A model generated the notes under the pieces. It was not told where the DNA came from. It saw only the letters and a program-made list of their open reading frames with translations, and searched no databases. Made by a program: the position numbers and the translations under genes. Shown here piece by piece: positions 36,330 to 46,781 of a stretch of DNA of 64,000 nucleotides. Source of the DNA: Caulobacter sp. (GTDB lineage Bacteria; Pseudomonadota; Alphaproteobacteria; Caulobacterales; Caulobacteraceae). Positions within the stretch are counted from its first letter, which is position 1, and the number at the start of each line of letters is the position of its first letter. Location of the stretch: positions 248,001 through 312,000 of the forward strand of contig NZ_JAGIBH010000005.1 in the NCBI RefSeq assembly GCF_017744445.1. Reading direction: 5' to 3'.

Positions 36330-36830
36330 TTAAACTTTCGCAATGGAGCGCGCGTCGCGCCCCGCGGTGGCGGTGGCGGCCAGGCGGAAGGCCGGCTCGC
36401 CATTGACCGGGTGAATCCAGGCCGAGGCCAGCTCGGCCAGCGGCCCCATCACGAACAGCCGCTCATGAGCCCGCGGATGCGGCACCCAAACGTCGTCCTC
36501 CAGCACCGTGCGGCCGTGGGCGATCAGGTCGAGATCCAGGGTGCGGGGCGCATTGGCCTCTCCCCTCGCCCGTCCAAAGGTTTCCTCGATCCGATGCAGG
36601 GCCGCCAAGGTCTCGAACGGGTCGAGTTCGGTGCGGACGATCGCCACGCCGTTGCGGTACTCGGGTCCCGTCGGGTCCGGCCAGGCCGCCGAGGCCCACC
36701 AGGTCGAGCGAGTCACCAGTTCCAGCCCCTCGCCCGGCAGCGCCTCCAGGGCGGCTTCCAACAAGGCCTCGCGACTCGTATAGGCTCCCGGCAGATTGCA
36801 CCCGAGCGCCACGATCACGGCCTCGTCCAA
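36330..36830 (-). CDS. folK: 2-amino-4-hydroxy-6-hydroxymethyldihydropteridine pyrophosphokinase
   Basis: Folate pathway kinase that transfers pyrophosphate from ATP to the pterin. It has 166 aa if begun at TTG 36830; GTG at 36818 or 36812 is also possible. Diagnostic motifs are VALGCNLP, RTLDLDLIAHG and VWVPHPRAHERLFVMGPLAELA. Its start faces the NYN gene across about 36 bp, leaving little room for two promoters. Confidence 0.9.
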   Translation of the reverse strand: MDEAVIVALGCNLPGAYTSREALLEAALEALPGEGLELVTRSTWWASAAWPDPTGPEYRNGVAIVRTELDPFETLAALHRIEETFGRARGEANAPRTLDLDLIAHGRTVLEDDVWVPHPRAHERLFVMGPLAELASAWIHPVNGEPAFRLAATATAGRDARSIAKV

Positions 36831-36866
36831 GTCATTTCTAGAGACCTGATTTTTCAAGGGATTACC

Positions 36867-37463
36867 GTGACCTTCTATCCTACCGACCGACTGGCCCTGT
36901 TCATCGACGGGGCCAATCTCTACTCCGCCGCCAAGTCCCTGGGCTTCGACATCGACTACCGCAAGCTGCTCGACGAGTTCAAAAAGCGCGGCGTCCTGAT
37001 CCGAGCCTACTACTATACCGCGATCGCCGAGAACGACGACTATTCGCCAATCCGTCCGCTGGTCGACTGGCTGGACTATAACGGCTTCACCCTGGTGACG
37101 AAGCCGGCGCGCGAGTTCACCGACAGCCAGGGCCGCAAGCGCTGGCGCGGCGACATGGACATCGAGATCGCCGTCGACATGCTGCAGATGGCTGAAGTGG
37201 CCGACCACCTGGTCCTGTTCTCGGGCGACGGCGACTTCCGCGCGCTGGTCGAGGCCGTCCAGCGCAAGGGCCGCCGCGTCACCGTGGTCTCGACCATGAA
37301 GAGCCAGCCGCCGATGACCAGCGACGACCTGCGCCGCCAAGCCGACAACTTCGTGGACCTGGCAGACCTGGGCAACATCATCGGCCGCCCGCAGCGGGTC
37401 CAGCCGCGCTCGGTGTCGGACACCCGCACGCCGGCCGAACGCGAAGCCGACGACGAGTATTGA
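36867..37463 (+). CDS. NYN-domain (LabA/DUF88) putative ribonuclease
   Basis: 198 aa from GTG 36867 (MTFYPTDRLALFIDGANLY), with AAGGG 7 nt upstream. The PIN-like NYN fold shows the acidic metal cluster: FIDGANLY, RWRGDMDIEIAVDMLQM and VLFSGDGDFRALVEAVQRKGRRVTVVS. Bacterial members are thought to cleave RNA; the biological target is unknown. It precedes the uracil-DNA glycosylase gene by 1 bp and is probably cotranscribed. Confidence 0.88.
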   Translation: MTFYPTDRLALFIDGANLYSAAKSLGFDIDYRKLLDEFKKRGVLIRAYYYTAIAENDDYSPIRPLVDWLDYNGFTLVTKPAREFTDSQGRKRWRGDMDIEIAVDMLQMAEVADHLVLFSGDGDFRALVEAVQRKGRRVTVVSTMKSQPPMTSDDLRRQADNFVDLADLGNIIGRPQRVQPRSVSDTRTPAEREADDEY

Positions 37464-37464
37464 G

Positions 37465-38142
37465 ATGAGCCAGCACTCCAACATCGTCGGCGAAGTCGTC
37501 CCCAACCCCGCCGAGCCGCCGCGCGACTGCCCGCTGTGCCCGCGCCTGGTGGCCTATCGCCGCGAGAACCAGGACCTCTATCCCGACTGGTTCAACGGCC
37601 CCGCCCCCTCGTTCGGCGACAAGAACGCCCGCCTGCTGGTCGCGGGCCTGGCCCCCGGCCGCAAGGGCGCCAACCGCACGGGCCGGCCGTTCACCGGCGA
37701 CTATGCCGGGACGCTGCTCTACGACACCCTGATCAAGTACGGCTTCGCCACGGGCAAGTTCGAGGCGCGGCCCGATGACAGCCTCAAGCTGGTCGGCGCG
37801 GCCGTGACCAATGCCGTCCGCTGCGCCCCGCCCGGCAACAAACCCGAGACCTCGGAAGAGAACAACTGCCGGCCGTTCCTGAAGGCGCGGCTGGACATGT
37901 TCCCCAACCTGAAGGTCATCGTCACCCTGGGCGACGTCTCGCGGCGCAATGTGCTGAAGACCCTGGGTTTGAAAGCTTCGGCGGGCTTGCCCGGCCACGG
38001 CTCGGAGTTCCAGGCGGGCCCCTATCGGATCTTCAACAGCTATCACTGCTCGCGGCTGAACACGAACACCGGCCGCCTGACGACGCCGATGTTCGAGGAC
38101 CTGTTCGCGCGGGTGAAGGCTTATCTGGACGAGAACCCCTAG
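37465..38142 (+). CDS. Uracil-DNA glycosylase, family 5-like (Fe-S)
   Basis: 225 aa. Removes deaminated bases from DNA. The active-site motif GLAPGRKGANRTGRPFTGD lacks the catalytic Asp of families 1 and 4, as in family 5 (UDGb). The second motif is YHCSRLNTNTGRLT, where most members have a proline after His. The N-terminal CPLCPRL, VRCAPPGNKP and a further Cys can hold an Fe-S cluster. It converges with the esterase gene (4-bp overlap). Confidence 0.85.
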   Translation: MSQHSNIVGEVVPNPAEPPRDCPLCPRLVAYRRENQDLYPDWFNGPAPSFGDKNARLLVAGLAPGRKGANRTGRPFTGDYAGTLLYDTLIKYGFATGKFEARPDDSLKLVGAAVTNAVRCAPPGNKPETSEENNCRPFLKARLDMFPNLKVIVTLGDVSRRNVLKTLGLKASAGLPGHGSEFQAGPYRIFNSYHCSRLNTNTGRLTTPMFEDLFARVKAYLDENP

Positions 38143-38978
38143 CGGGACTTCATCCAGCCGTTGTCGTTCAGCCAGTCGACCAGCAGGTTCGGCCAATGCT
38201 TGAACGAGGCCTGTTCCTTGCGCAGGCCCATGTTGAAGGCGTGGCCGCCGGCCTGGAACAGGTGCAGCTCGACCGGCACCTTGGCGGCGCGGAACTTGGG
38301 CAGCAGGTCGACCAGCGGCGCCGAGCAGCACTCGTCGTCGTTGGCCGCGACCATGAAGGCTGGCGGCGCGTCAGATGGAACCTTGTCGGGTGTGCCCAGC
38401 GGCCCCGGATAGACCAGAACCTGGAAGTCCGGCCGGGCGCTGACCTCGTCGATGGCGTCGACCTTCGGGTCACTGGGCAAAGCGCCCTGATAGACTTCGA
38501 GATTGGCCGTCTCGCCGCCGGCCGAGAAACCCATCAGGCCAATGCGCTTCGGGTCGATCCCGTACTCGGCGGCATGGCTGCGAACCCAGCGGACGCCCCG
38601 CACCGCGTCCTGGCGGGCGTGCTCGATCGTGTAGGGCGAGCCTTCCTCGCGGAAGAGCCGATACTTGATGATGAAGACCGCCACGCCGGCCGGGTTCAGG
38701 ACCTTGGCGACATCCGTGCCTTCCGAGCGGATGACCAGGATGCGGTGACCACCGCCCGGCAGCACGACCAGGGCCGCGCCGGTGGCGATCTCCTTGGGCG
38801 GCAGATAGACCGTGACCGAGGGGTTGTTGATGCTCCTGAGCCAGTAGTCGCCCGGGATCTCGGGCATGTCCTTGCGGCTCTCGAAGCCGGGCGCGCCCTT
38901 GGGCCACAGCGGGATCTGTTGCTGGGCCTGAGCCAGGCCAGGCGCGAGCAAGGCCGCCGCCAGGATCAGAGCCCTCAC
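38139..38978 (-). CDS. Exported alpha/beta hydrolase (acetyl-xylan-esterase-like)
   Basis: 279 aa. The signal peptide (1-18) ends GLAQAQQ. IPLWPKGAPG is typical of endo-xylanase-associated esterases. The oxyanion segment is VLPGGGHRIL, the nucleophile is GFSAGGETAN, the acid lies in AANDDECC and the His in FQAGGHAFNMG. It is likely a periplasmic carbohydrate esterase. The start is GTG 38978, and its GTGA overlaps the Gfo/Idh/MocA gene, so it is the third gene of an exported sugar-oxidation set. Confidence 0.87.
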   Translation of the reverse strand: MRALILAAALLAPGLAQAQQQIPLWPKGAPGFESRKDMPEIPGDYWLRSINNPSVTVYLPPKEIATGAALVVLPGGGHRILVIRSEGTDVAKVLNPAGVAVFIIKYRLFREEGSPYTIEHARQDAVRGVRWVRSHAAEYGIDPKRIGLMGFSAGGETANLEVYQGALPSDPKVDAIDEVSARPDFQVLVYPGPLGTPDKVPSDAPPAFMVAANDDECCSAPLVDLLPKFRAAKVPVELHLFQAGGHAFNMGLRKEQASFKHWPNLLVDWLNDNGWMKSR

Positions 38979-40066
38979 AGCTTCACCGTCCGACCTTCGC
39001 GGGCGGCGCGGTAGATGGCCTCGATTACGCGGAGATCCTTCAGCCCCTCCTCGCCCGACACCAGCGGCTCACGGTTTTGGAGGATGCATTCGGACAGGTG
39101 GTCCAGCTGGGCCGAGAACTGGTTCTTGGGCTGCGGGGCCGGTTCAAGCGGGCCGTTCTGGCCGCTAAACCGGGCGCGCATCGACTGGCCGTCGTAGCTG
39201 GTGGCCGGCTCGCAATCGACAAAGCCCTTGGGGCCCGTCACCCGGTAGCGGTTGAAGTTGGCGCTGTAGGCCGAATAGCAGTTGGCCGTCGCGCCCGAGG
39301 GGAACTTCAACTGGAAGCTGATGACGTCCTCGACCTCCTTGAAGCGGATGTCGCTGCGGTCGGTGGACTCCACGGCATTGACCGCGATGGGCTCTTCGCC
39401 GGTCAGGTAGCGGGCGGCGTTCAGGCTGTAGATGCCGATGTCCATCAGGCTGCCGCCGCCGGCCAGGGCCTTGTTCAGCCGCCACTGCTTGGGATCGCCG
39501 ATGGTAAAGCCGTGGTCGGCCACCACCGTCCGCACCGGGCCGAGAGAGCCGGCGCGGATCAGCTTGATGGCCTCGATATTGTGGGCCTGGAAGCGGCTGC
39601 GATAGCCGATCATCAGCTTGCGACCGGCCTTCTTGCAGGCGGCGATCATCGCCTCGCAATCGGCGACCGTGTTGGCCATCGGCTTCTCGCACATCACGTG
39701 CTTGCCGGCCTTGGCCGCCCGCTCGGTGAAGGTGCGGTGCAGGCTGTTGGGCGTGATGATGTAGACGATGTCGACGTCGGGATTATCGATGATCTTGTCG
39801 AAGGTCTCGTAGCTGTAGCGGTGGCTCTCCGGGATGCCGTACTGCTCGCCGAAAGTCTCCAGCTTCTCGGGCGTGCCGCTGACCAGGGCCACCAGCTTGG
39901 AGTGCTCGCACTCGGCGAAGCGCGGCATGATGATCTTGGTGGCGTAGTAGCCCAGGCCCAGGATCGCGTAGCCCAGCTTGCGGCCGGGCTCGGCGGCCCG
40001 CGCTCCCAAGGGCAGAGCGGCGGCGAGACCAGCCGCCAGGAATGTCCGCTTGCTGATCTCATCCAT
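38975..40066 (-). CDS. Gfo/Idh/MocA-family oxidoreductase, exported
   Basis: 363 aa. The leader MDEISKRTFLAAGLAAALPLGARA resembles a Tat signal, though it has KR rather than two arginines. The Rossmann motif is YAILGLGYYAT, and the catalytic EKP motif is CEKPMANT. The GFO_IDH_MocA C-terminal domain has GGSLMDIGIYSLNAARYLTGEEP. It is closest in style to glucose-fructose oxidoreductase, a periplasmic enzyme that carries tightly bound NADP. GGGGAAAG lies before the ATG. Confidence 0.88.
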   Translation of the reverse strand: MDEISKRTFLAAGLAAALPLGARAAEPGRKLGYAILGLGYYATKIIMPRFAECEHSKLVALVSGTPEKLETFGEQYGIPESHRYSYETFDKIIDNPDVDIVYIITPNSLHRTFTERAAKAGKHVMCEKPMANTVADCEAMIAACKKAGRKLMIGYRSRFQAHNIEAIKLIRAGSLGPVRTVVADHGFTIGDPKQWRLNKALAGGGSLMDIGIYSLNAARYLTGEEPIAVNAVESTDRSDIRFKEVEDVISFQLKFPSGATANCYSAYSANFNRYRVTGPKGFVDCEPATSYDGQSMRARFSGQNGPLEPAPQPKNQFSAQLDHLSECILQNREPLVSGEEGLKDLRVIEAIYRAAREGRTVKL

Positions 40067-40078
40067 AATGCTTTCCCC

Positions 40079-41116
40079 TTACCAGGCTAGGCCGGAAGTC
40101 TTGGTGCGCACCTTGGCCACCACGTGGTTGGAGGTGATGAACAGCGTCTTGCCGTCTTCCCCGAACGTGCAGTTGGCGGCCGGCCCACCGGTCTCGATCA
40201 CGCCCAGCAGCTTGGCGTCCGGCGTCAGGATCATGATGCCGCCCGGACCGCTGGCGAACAGCCGCCCCTTGGCGTCGACCTTCATGCCGTCAGGCAGACC
40301 GGGACCGCCGGCCTTCAGCAGATCCGAGGCGTCGAAAAACACCTTGGACGAGGTCGGCAGACCGTCCGCGCCCAGGTCATAGGCCATGATCACCGGCCGT
40401 TTCGGGTCCGAGATGGCGACGTAGAGCCGCTTGTTGTCTGGCGACAGGGCGACGCCGTTCGGGAACGACAGCGTGTCGTCGATCAGCGCCACCTCGCCGT
40501 TGGGCCGCAGCAGGTAGACGCCGTTGAACGGCAACTCCTTGGCCGGCGAGGCGTCGCCGCCTTCCAGGCCGTAGGGCGGATCGGTGAAGTAGTACGACCC
40601 GCGCTGGCTCTCCGAGCCGCGCAGCTCGACCAGGTCGTTGGGGCTGTTGAACTTCTTGCCCTTGTAGGCGCCGGCCAGGATCGTCTTCTTCTTGGTGGCA
40701 AGATCGATCTTGGCGATCCCGCGGTTGCCGCAATCGGCGACCACCAGCTCGCCGGCCAGGCTGATGATCGCGCCGTTGGTGCCGGCCTCGCGGAAGATCG
40801 TGGTCGGCGGGCCGTCATAGCCCGACGGCCGCAGGAAATCGGTCTTGCCGCTCTTGGCGTCCCAGCGGTGCATGACGTTGCCTGGCACATCCGAGAACAA
40901 CAGGTATTTGCCTTCCCAGACCCAGGTCGGCCCCTCGGCCCACTTGATGCCGTCGGCGATCTGCTCGATCGGGGCGTTGGCGTCGATGATCGCGTCCAAC
41001 TCCGGCGACAGGCGGCGGATACGGCCGATCTTGGGATAGGCCGGGGCGGCGGCGAAGGCCTGGCCCGAGGCGATCAGGGCGGCTCCAGCGCCCAGCACGG
41101 CGCGGCGGGTTGTCAT
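40079..41116 (-). CDS. SMP-30/gluconolactonase-family protein, Tat-exported
   Basis: Beta-propeller lactonase of 345 aa from ATG 41116. The leader MTTRRAVLGAGAALIASGQAFA is a Tat-type signal (TRRAVLG). Propeller and metal-site segments include WAEGPTWVWEGKYLLFSDVPGN, SPNDLVEL, FTDPPYGL, FPNGVALSPDNKRLYVA and LPDGMKVDAKGRLFASGPGG. It would hydrolyse an aldonolactone made by the neighbouring Gfo/Idh/MocA enzyme. It is first in the three-gene operon. Confidence 0.9.
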   Translation of the reverse strand: MTTRRAVLGAGAALIASGQAFAAAPAYPKIGRIRRLSPELDAIIDANAPIEQIADGIKWAEGPTWVWEGKYLLFSDVPGNVMHRWDAKSGKTDFLRPSGYDGPPTTIFREAGTNGAIISLAGELVVADCGNRGIAKIDLATKKKTILAGAYKGKKFNSPNDLVELRGSESQRGSYYFTDPPYGLEGGDASPAKELPFNGVYLLRPNGEVALIDDTLSFPNGVALSPDNKRLYVAISDPKRPVIMAYDLGADGLPTSSKVFFDASDLLKAGGPGLPDGMKVDAKGRLFASGPGGIMILTPDAKLLGVIETGGPAANCTFGEDGKTLFITSNHVVAKVRTKTSGLAW

Positions 41117-41187
41117 GTCGAGTTCCGCTTCTTGATTGGTCTGACCCTTATGCGGAGACAGCGTTGTCGCCGCAATCCGGCATACGA

Positions 41188-42678
<1,491 letters not shown>

Positions 42679-42841
42679 AGGTTACCTCCGCTCAAGCTTG
42701 CGACATCTCGACGCGAAACGGCGCATCGGCGTCTTCGTTCTGTTTAAGCATGTTTTCATTTGGGAGCGGCAAGGTCATCCTCATCCGGTCTTCCGGATTC
42801 GAAGGAGGCGGGCCATCCAAGCCGTCGAGATCGCATCGCTC

Positions 42842-43927
42842 ATGAAGCTGGCTCGCAGTCGCGAGGCAGGCGACCGCGAACGCCTGCTCACTGGCATCAT
42901 TGACCTGTGCGAAGCCGGCCAGGCCAGTGGCGAGCCGACCCACCCCGACATTCAGGCCCTGCTGAACTCGATCTTCATGACCCTGGTGGTCGAGGCCGAG
43001 CGCGACATTCGCCATCGCCTGTCCGAGCGCCTGGCCGACGCCGACTGGGCCCCCTCGGCGCTGATCAACATCATGGCGCTGGACGAGATCGACATCGCCC
43101 GGCCGATCATCGCCCGCAGTCCGGTCCTGCAGGATCACGACCTGATCCGCCTGCTGGTCCAGGCGACCCTGGAACACCAGATCGAGATCGCCCGCCGTCC
43201 GCGCCTGCCCGGCGCCGTGGTCGAGGCGATCATCAGCCGTGACGAGCCGGCGGTGCTGACGGCTCTGGCCTCAAACGAAACCGCCGAGATCTCGCCCGAC
43301 GCCATGGGCCGCCTGGTCGGCCGCTCGCGTGAAGTGGTCGCCCTGCGCTCGCCCCTGGCCCGCCATCCGAAACTCTCCAGCGATCTGGCCGAGCAGCTCT
43401 ATCTGCTGGTCGGTCGCGCCCTGCGCGATGCGCTGGCCAGCCGCTTCCATCTGGATCCCGCCAAGATGCAAGCGGCGGTCAACGACGCCCTACGCGCCGC
43501 CCACCGTGGCGAGAACGACGACGAGGTCGGCCCCGTCGAGCAGGACGAGGACCGCGAGGAGATGGAGCGATCTCTGATCGAGAAGCTCGACTCCGCCGGC
43601 CAGCTTCGGCCCGGCTATTTGTTGCGCGTCCTGCGTGAAGGCCGGCTGCAGCTGTTCGTCATGGCCCTGGCGCGCCTGGGCAAGTTCGAGTCCGCTCAGA
43701 TCCGCCGCGCCATCGACAGCGGCCGCCCCGAACTGCTGGCCCTGGCCTGCTCGGCCGTGGGCATCGACCGCAGCGTCTTCCCGACCATCCTGGAGCATGT
43801 CCGCCAGCTGAACGGCGGGCGTCCGGGCGGCGGCGAAGAGGGCGTGCGCCGCGCCGCCAGCGCCTTTGGCCCCTTCACGCCGGACATCGCCGGCATGGCC
43901 TTCCGCCAGGCCGTCGGCCAGGTCTGA
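42842..43927 (+). CDS. DUF2336-domain protein
   Basis: 361 aa from ATG 42842. A soluble, helical protein with HEAT-like character: repeated helix pairs such as ERDIRHRLSERLADADWAPSALINIMALDEIDIARPII and EPAVLTALASNETAEISPDAMGRLV match DUF2336 (common in Caulobacterales and Rhizobiales, function unknown). An acidic segment GENDDEVGPVEQDEDREEMERS splits two halves. GGAGG at 42804-42808 is positioned for an in-frame ATC at 42815 rather than the ATG. It is divergent from glpK. Confidence 0.75.
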   Translation: MKLARSREAGDRERLLTGIIDLCEAGQASGEPTHPDIQALLNSIFMTLVVEAERDIRHRLSERLADADWAPSALINIMALDEIDIARPIIARSPVLQDHDLIRLLVQATLEHQIEIARRPRLPGAVVEAIISRDEPAVLTALASNETAEISPDAMGRLVGRSREVVALRSPLARHPKLSSDLAEQLYLLVGRALRDALASRFHLDPAKMQAAVNDALRAAHRGENDDEVGPVEQDEDREEMERSLIEKLDSAGQLRPGYLLRVLREGRLQLFVMALARLGKFESAQIRRAIDSGRPELLALACSAVGIDRSVFPTILEHVRQLNGGRPGGGEEGVRRAASAFGPFTPDIAGMAFRQAVGQV

Positions 43928-43970
43928 TCTGTAGTTTGACAAGGCGGCGGCCTTCCCGCCACTTGGCCGC

Positions 43971-44753
43971 ATGTACCAGCCGCAACCGATCGTGACTCGC
44001 CTGGCGTTCAAGGCCAGCGACCGGCCTGAGGCCATCGAAGCGCGTGAACGCCTGACCGCGCGTTATGGCGACGTCGGCGACGAGAACGCCCAGGTCATCG
44101 TGGCCTTGGGCGGCGATGGCTTCATGCTGGAAACGCTGCACGAGGCGATCGCCACCCAGACGCCGATCTACGGCATGAACCGCGGCTCGGTCGGCTTCCT
44201 GATGAACGAGTACAGCGAGGACGACCTCCTGGAGCGGATCAACGCCGCCGAGCGCGCCGTCATCCATCCGTTGGCCATGGTCGCCATCGATTCGCGCCGG
44301 ACCCAGCACCGGGCTCTCGCGATCAACGAGGTCTCGCTTCTGCGCCAGACCCGCCAGACCGCCAAGCTGCGCATCTCGATCGACGGCAAGGTGCGGATGG
44401 GCGAGCTGGTCTGCGACGGCGCCCTTCTGGCCACCCCGGCCGGCTCGACCGCCTACAACCTGTCCGCCCACGGCCCGATCATCCCGATCGACGGCCAGGT
44501 GCTGGCCCTCACCCCCATCTCGGCCTTCCGCCCCCGCCGCTGGCGCGGCGCCCTGCTGCCGCAGTCGGCCCGCGTGACGTTCGAGGTGCTCGAGGCCGAC
44601 AAGCGTCCGGTTAGTGCGGTGGCGGACAATTTCGAGGTCCGCGACGTCATCGAGGTCCATATCTCCGAGGATCGCGGCACCTCGCTGTCGATGCTGTTCG
44701 ACGCCGGCCGCAGCCTGGAAGAGAGAGTGTTGGCCGAGCAGTTTTCCGCTTGA
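43971..44753 (+). CDS. nadK: NAD kinase
   Basis: Phosphorylates NAD to NADP. It has 260 aa, on the short side of the family. The GGDGF motif is in [16 protein letters not shown] (about residue 43), [13 protein letters not shown] follows, and the second signature is [22 protein letters not shown]. The start ATG 43971 lies 43 bp after the DUF2336 gene stop. Confidence 0.94.
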   Translation: MYQPQPIVTRLAFKASDRPEAIEARERLTARYGDVGDENAQVIVALGGDGFMLETLHEAIATQTPIYGMNRGSVGFLMNEYSEDDLLERINAAERAVIHPLAMVAIDSRRTQHRALAINEVSLLRQTRQTAKLRISIDGKVRMGELVCDGALLATPAGSTAYNLSAHGPIIPIDGQVLALTPISAFRPRRWRGALLPQSARVTFEVLEADKRPVSAVADNFEVRDVIEVHISEDRGTSLSMLFDAGRSLEERVLAEQFSA

Positions 44754-44870
44754 GTTGAAGACCTCGTCGCGCCCCCTGAGACGTTGGGTCGCGGGAAACG
44801 ACTGTCTCATCCAATGTTAACGCCTGCTATGTTAGCGTTCTCCAACTATCCGCCACTGGGGAGGCGCTCC

Positions 44871-45356
44871 GTGACGAACAAGACCGCTGAAGTCATTCAG
44901 GTTCCGAATATGCTGAAGCTCAAGGTGGGCGGACGCGGGGGCATCGACATGGCGGCGATCGCCAAGGCCGAGGCCGCGCTGAAGAGCCTGTCCGGCAACT
45001 TCGCCCAATGGCTCAACGACGAAATCGTCAAGCTGGAAGCCGCTCGCCAGGGCGTGCGCACCGAGGGCCTGAACGCCCAGACGGTCGAGACTCTGTATCT
45101 CCGCGCTCACGACCTGAAGGGCCTGGGCGCGACCTACGAGTTCCCGCTGATCACCCGCCTGGCCGCCTCGCTGTGCAAGCTGATCGACGATCCGGACACC
45201 CGCCTGTCGGCGCCGATGTTCCTGGTCGACGCCCACATCGACGCGATCAAGGCCTGCGTCCGCGACGACATCAAGGTCGACACCCACCCGGTCGGCAAGG
45301 CTCTGGTCACCGAGCTGGAAGCCCGGGTCACCGAGTATCTGGGCGCCGCGGCCTAA
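44871..45356 (+). CDS. Histidine phosphotransfer (Hpt) domain protein
   Basis: 161 aa from GTG 44871 (MTNKTAEVIQVPNM), with GGGGAGG 6 nt upstream. It is a single Hpt four-helix domain with the phospho-accepting histidine at His80 in RAHDLKGLGATYEFPLI. It can relay phosphate between a histidine kinase and a response regulator; no kinase or receiver gene is close by, so its partners are unknown. A frame upstream remains open, but the ribosome site favours this start. It converges with the flavoprotein gene after 4 bp. Confidence 0.83.
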   Translation: MTNKTAEVIQVPNMLKLKVGGRGGIDMAAIAKAEAALKSLSGNFAQWLNDEIVKLEAARQGVRTEGLNAQTVETLYLRAHDLKGLGATYEFPLITRLAASLCKLIDDPDTRLSAPMFLVDAHIDAIKACVRDDIKVDTHPVGKALVTELEARVTEYLGAAA

Positions 45357-45360
45357 CCCC

Positions 45361-46767
45361 TCAGGTTAGGCCAAACAGGCCCTTCAGGTACGGGTTCAGC
45401 ATCCGGCCCTCCGGATCCAGTTCCTGGCGCACGGCCAGGAAGTCCTTCCAGCGCGGATAGATCGCCGCCAGCTGCCCGCCGTTCAGCGTGTGCAGCTTAC
45501 CCCAATGCGGCCGCCCGTCGTAGCGGCGGAAGATCGGCTCGATCAGCTCGTACAGGAACGAGAAGTCGTCGCGGTAATAGGCATGCACCGCCACCGAGCC
45601 GCGCACCCCGCCCTGGAACGGCGACAGCCAGGCGTCATCGGCCGCGATGCGCCGCACCTCGATCGGGAAGAAGACGTCGGGACGCTCCTTCTCGATGGTC
45701 GCCACCACCTCGGCCAGTGCCTTCAGCTGGTTCTCGACCGGCAGATGGAATTCCATCTCGTTGAAGCGCACAGGCCGCTCGGTCGACAGCAGCTTCCAGC
45801 CCTCGTCGACAGCGGTCTCGGGCTTGGCGGTCGACAGCAGCGCCTTGGCGGCGGCCTTGCGCAGCGGCGTGGCGAAGCCCAGCAGGTTCCGCAAGCCTCG
45901 CAGCGCCAGCAGGAACTCGGTGTCCTGGTCGGGTCCGCGATCCAGGGCTGGATCGTCGGTCTCGTCGTGGCTGATATTGGCGGCCAGGCCGGTGAACGGC
46001 ACGGCGTAGAACTCGAAATTGCGATGCTGGGCCCAGCGGCCCTCAGCGTTCGCGAGGGCCTCGTCGAACGGCTCCAGCCAGACCTTGCGGCGTAGGCGGC
46101 GGTTGGCGCTGGTGCGCATCCGCACTTGGCTGATCACGCCCAACGACCCCAGCGAGACGCGAGCGGCCTGGAAGACCTCGGGGTTCCTGGTCGCGTCGGC
46201 GTCGATGACCTTGCCCGAGGGCGTCACCAGCCGCAGGCCGGTGACGTCGCCGTGCATGGCCGGGATCTTCATGCCTGTGCCGTGGGTGGCCGTGCCCAGA
46301 GCCCCGCCCAGCGACTGCTTGTTGATGTCGGGCAAGTTCGGCAGGGCCCGGCCCTTCTGCGCCAGCAGCGGTCCTAGAGCGCCCAGCCGCGTGCCGGTGC
46401 GGATGATCGCCTCGTCGCCTTCCCAGCCGACGATGCCGGACATGGCGTCCAGCGAGACCAGGGTCCCGTCGGTGGGCGCCAAAGCGGTGAACGAGTGGCC
46501 AGCGCCCACGGGCCGGATCGGGGCCTGGGCGACCTTCAGGGCCGTGGCCAGCTCGCCCTCGTCCTTGGGGGCCAGGCGGGCGGCGGGATAGGCGTTCTGG
46601 ATACCCGACCAGTTGCGCCACAAGAGCTTGCCGTCGGCATTGACCGAGGCCGGCGACGGCGGTTCGGGCTTGTCCCCTGTGGCGACCTTGTAGGCGGCGA
46701 CGCCGCCCCCAGCGACCACAGCCGCTCCGGTTCCGCCTGCGATAAGCGCCCCACGCCTCGAGATCAT
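45361..46767 (-). CDS. FAD-linked D-arabinono-1,4-lactone oxidase-like protein
   Basis: 468 aa from ATG 46767. The leader MISRRGALIAGGTGAAVVAGGGVAAYK is Tat-like (SRRGAL). The FAD-binding PP-loop region has IRPVGAGHSFTALAPTDGTLVSLDAM, and NLPDINKQSLGGALGTATHGTG is characteristic of VAO-type lactone and alditol oxidases. The ALO C-terminal domain has RPHWGKLHTL and DPEGRMLNPYLKGLFG. It oxidises a sugar lactone or polyol in the periplasm. A cytochrome c lipoprotein gene lies just upstream. Confidence 0.87.
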   Translation of the reverse strand: MISRRGALIAGGTGAAVVAGGGVAAYKVATGDKPEPPSPASVNADGKLLWRNWSGIQNAYPAARLAPKDEGELATALKVAQAPIRPVGAGHSFTALAPTDGTLVSLDAMSGIVGWEGDEAIIRTGTRLGALGPLLAQKGRALPNLPDINKQSLGGALGTATHGTGMKIPAMHGDVTGLRLVTPSGKVIDADATRNPEVFQAARVSLGSLGVISQVRMRTSANRRLRRKVWLEPFDEALANAEGRWAQHRNFEFYAVPFTGLAANISHDETDDPALDRGPDQDTEFLLALRGLRNLLGFATPLRKAAAKALLSTAKPETAVDEGWKLLSTERPVRFNEMEFHLPVENQLKALAEVVATIEKERPDVFFPIEVRRIAADDAWLSPFQGGVRGSVAVHAYYRDDFSFLYELIEPIFRRYDGRPHWGKLHTLNGGQLAAIYPRWKDFLAVRQELDPEGRMLNPYLKGLFGLT

Positions 46768-46781
46768 GCCGCCTCCCGGTG

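Noticed and set aside
36411..37463. Longer 350-codon version of the NYN protein
   Set aside because: The first 150 codons are antisense to folK; GTG 36867 has a ribosome site and a family-like N terminus.
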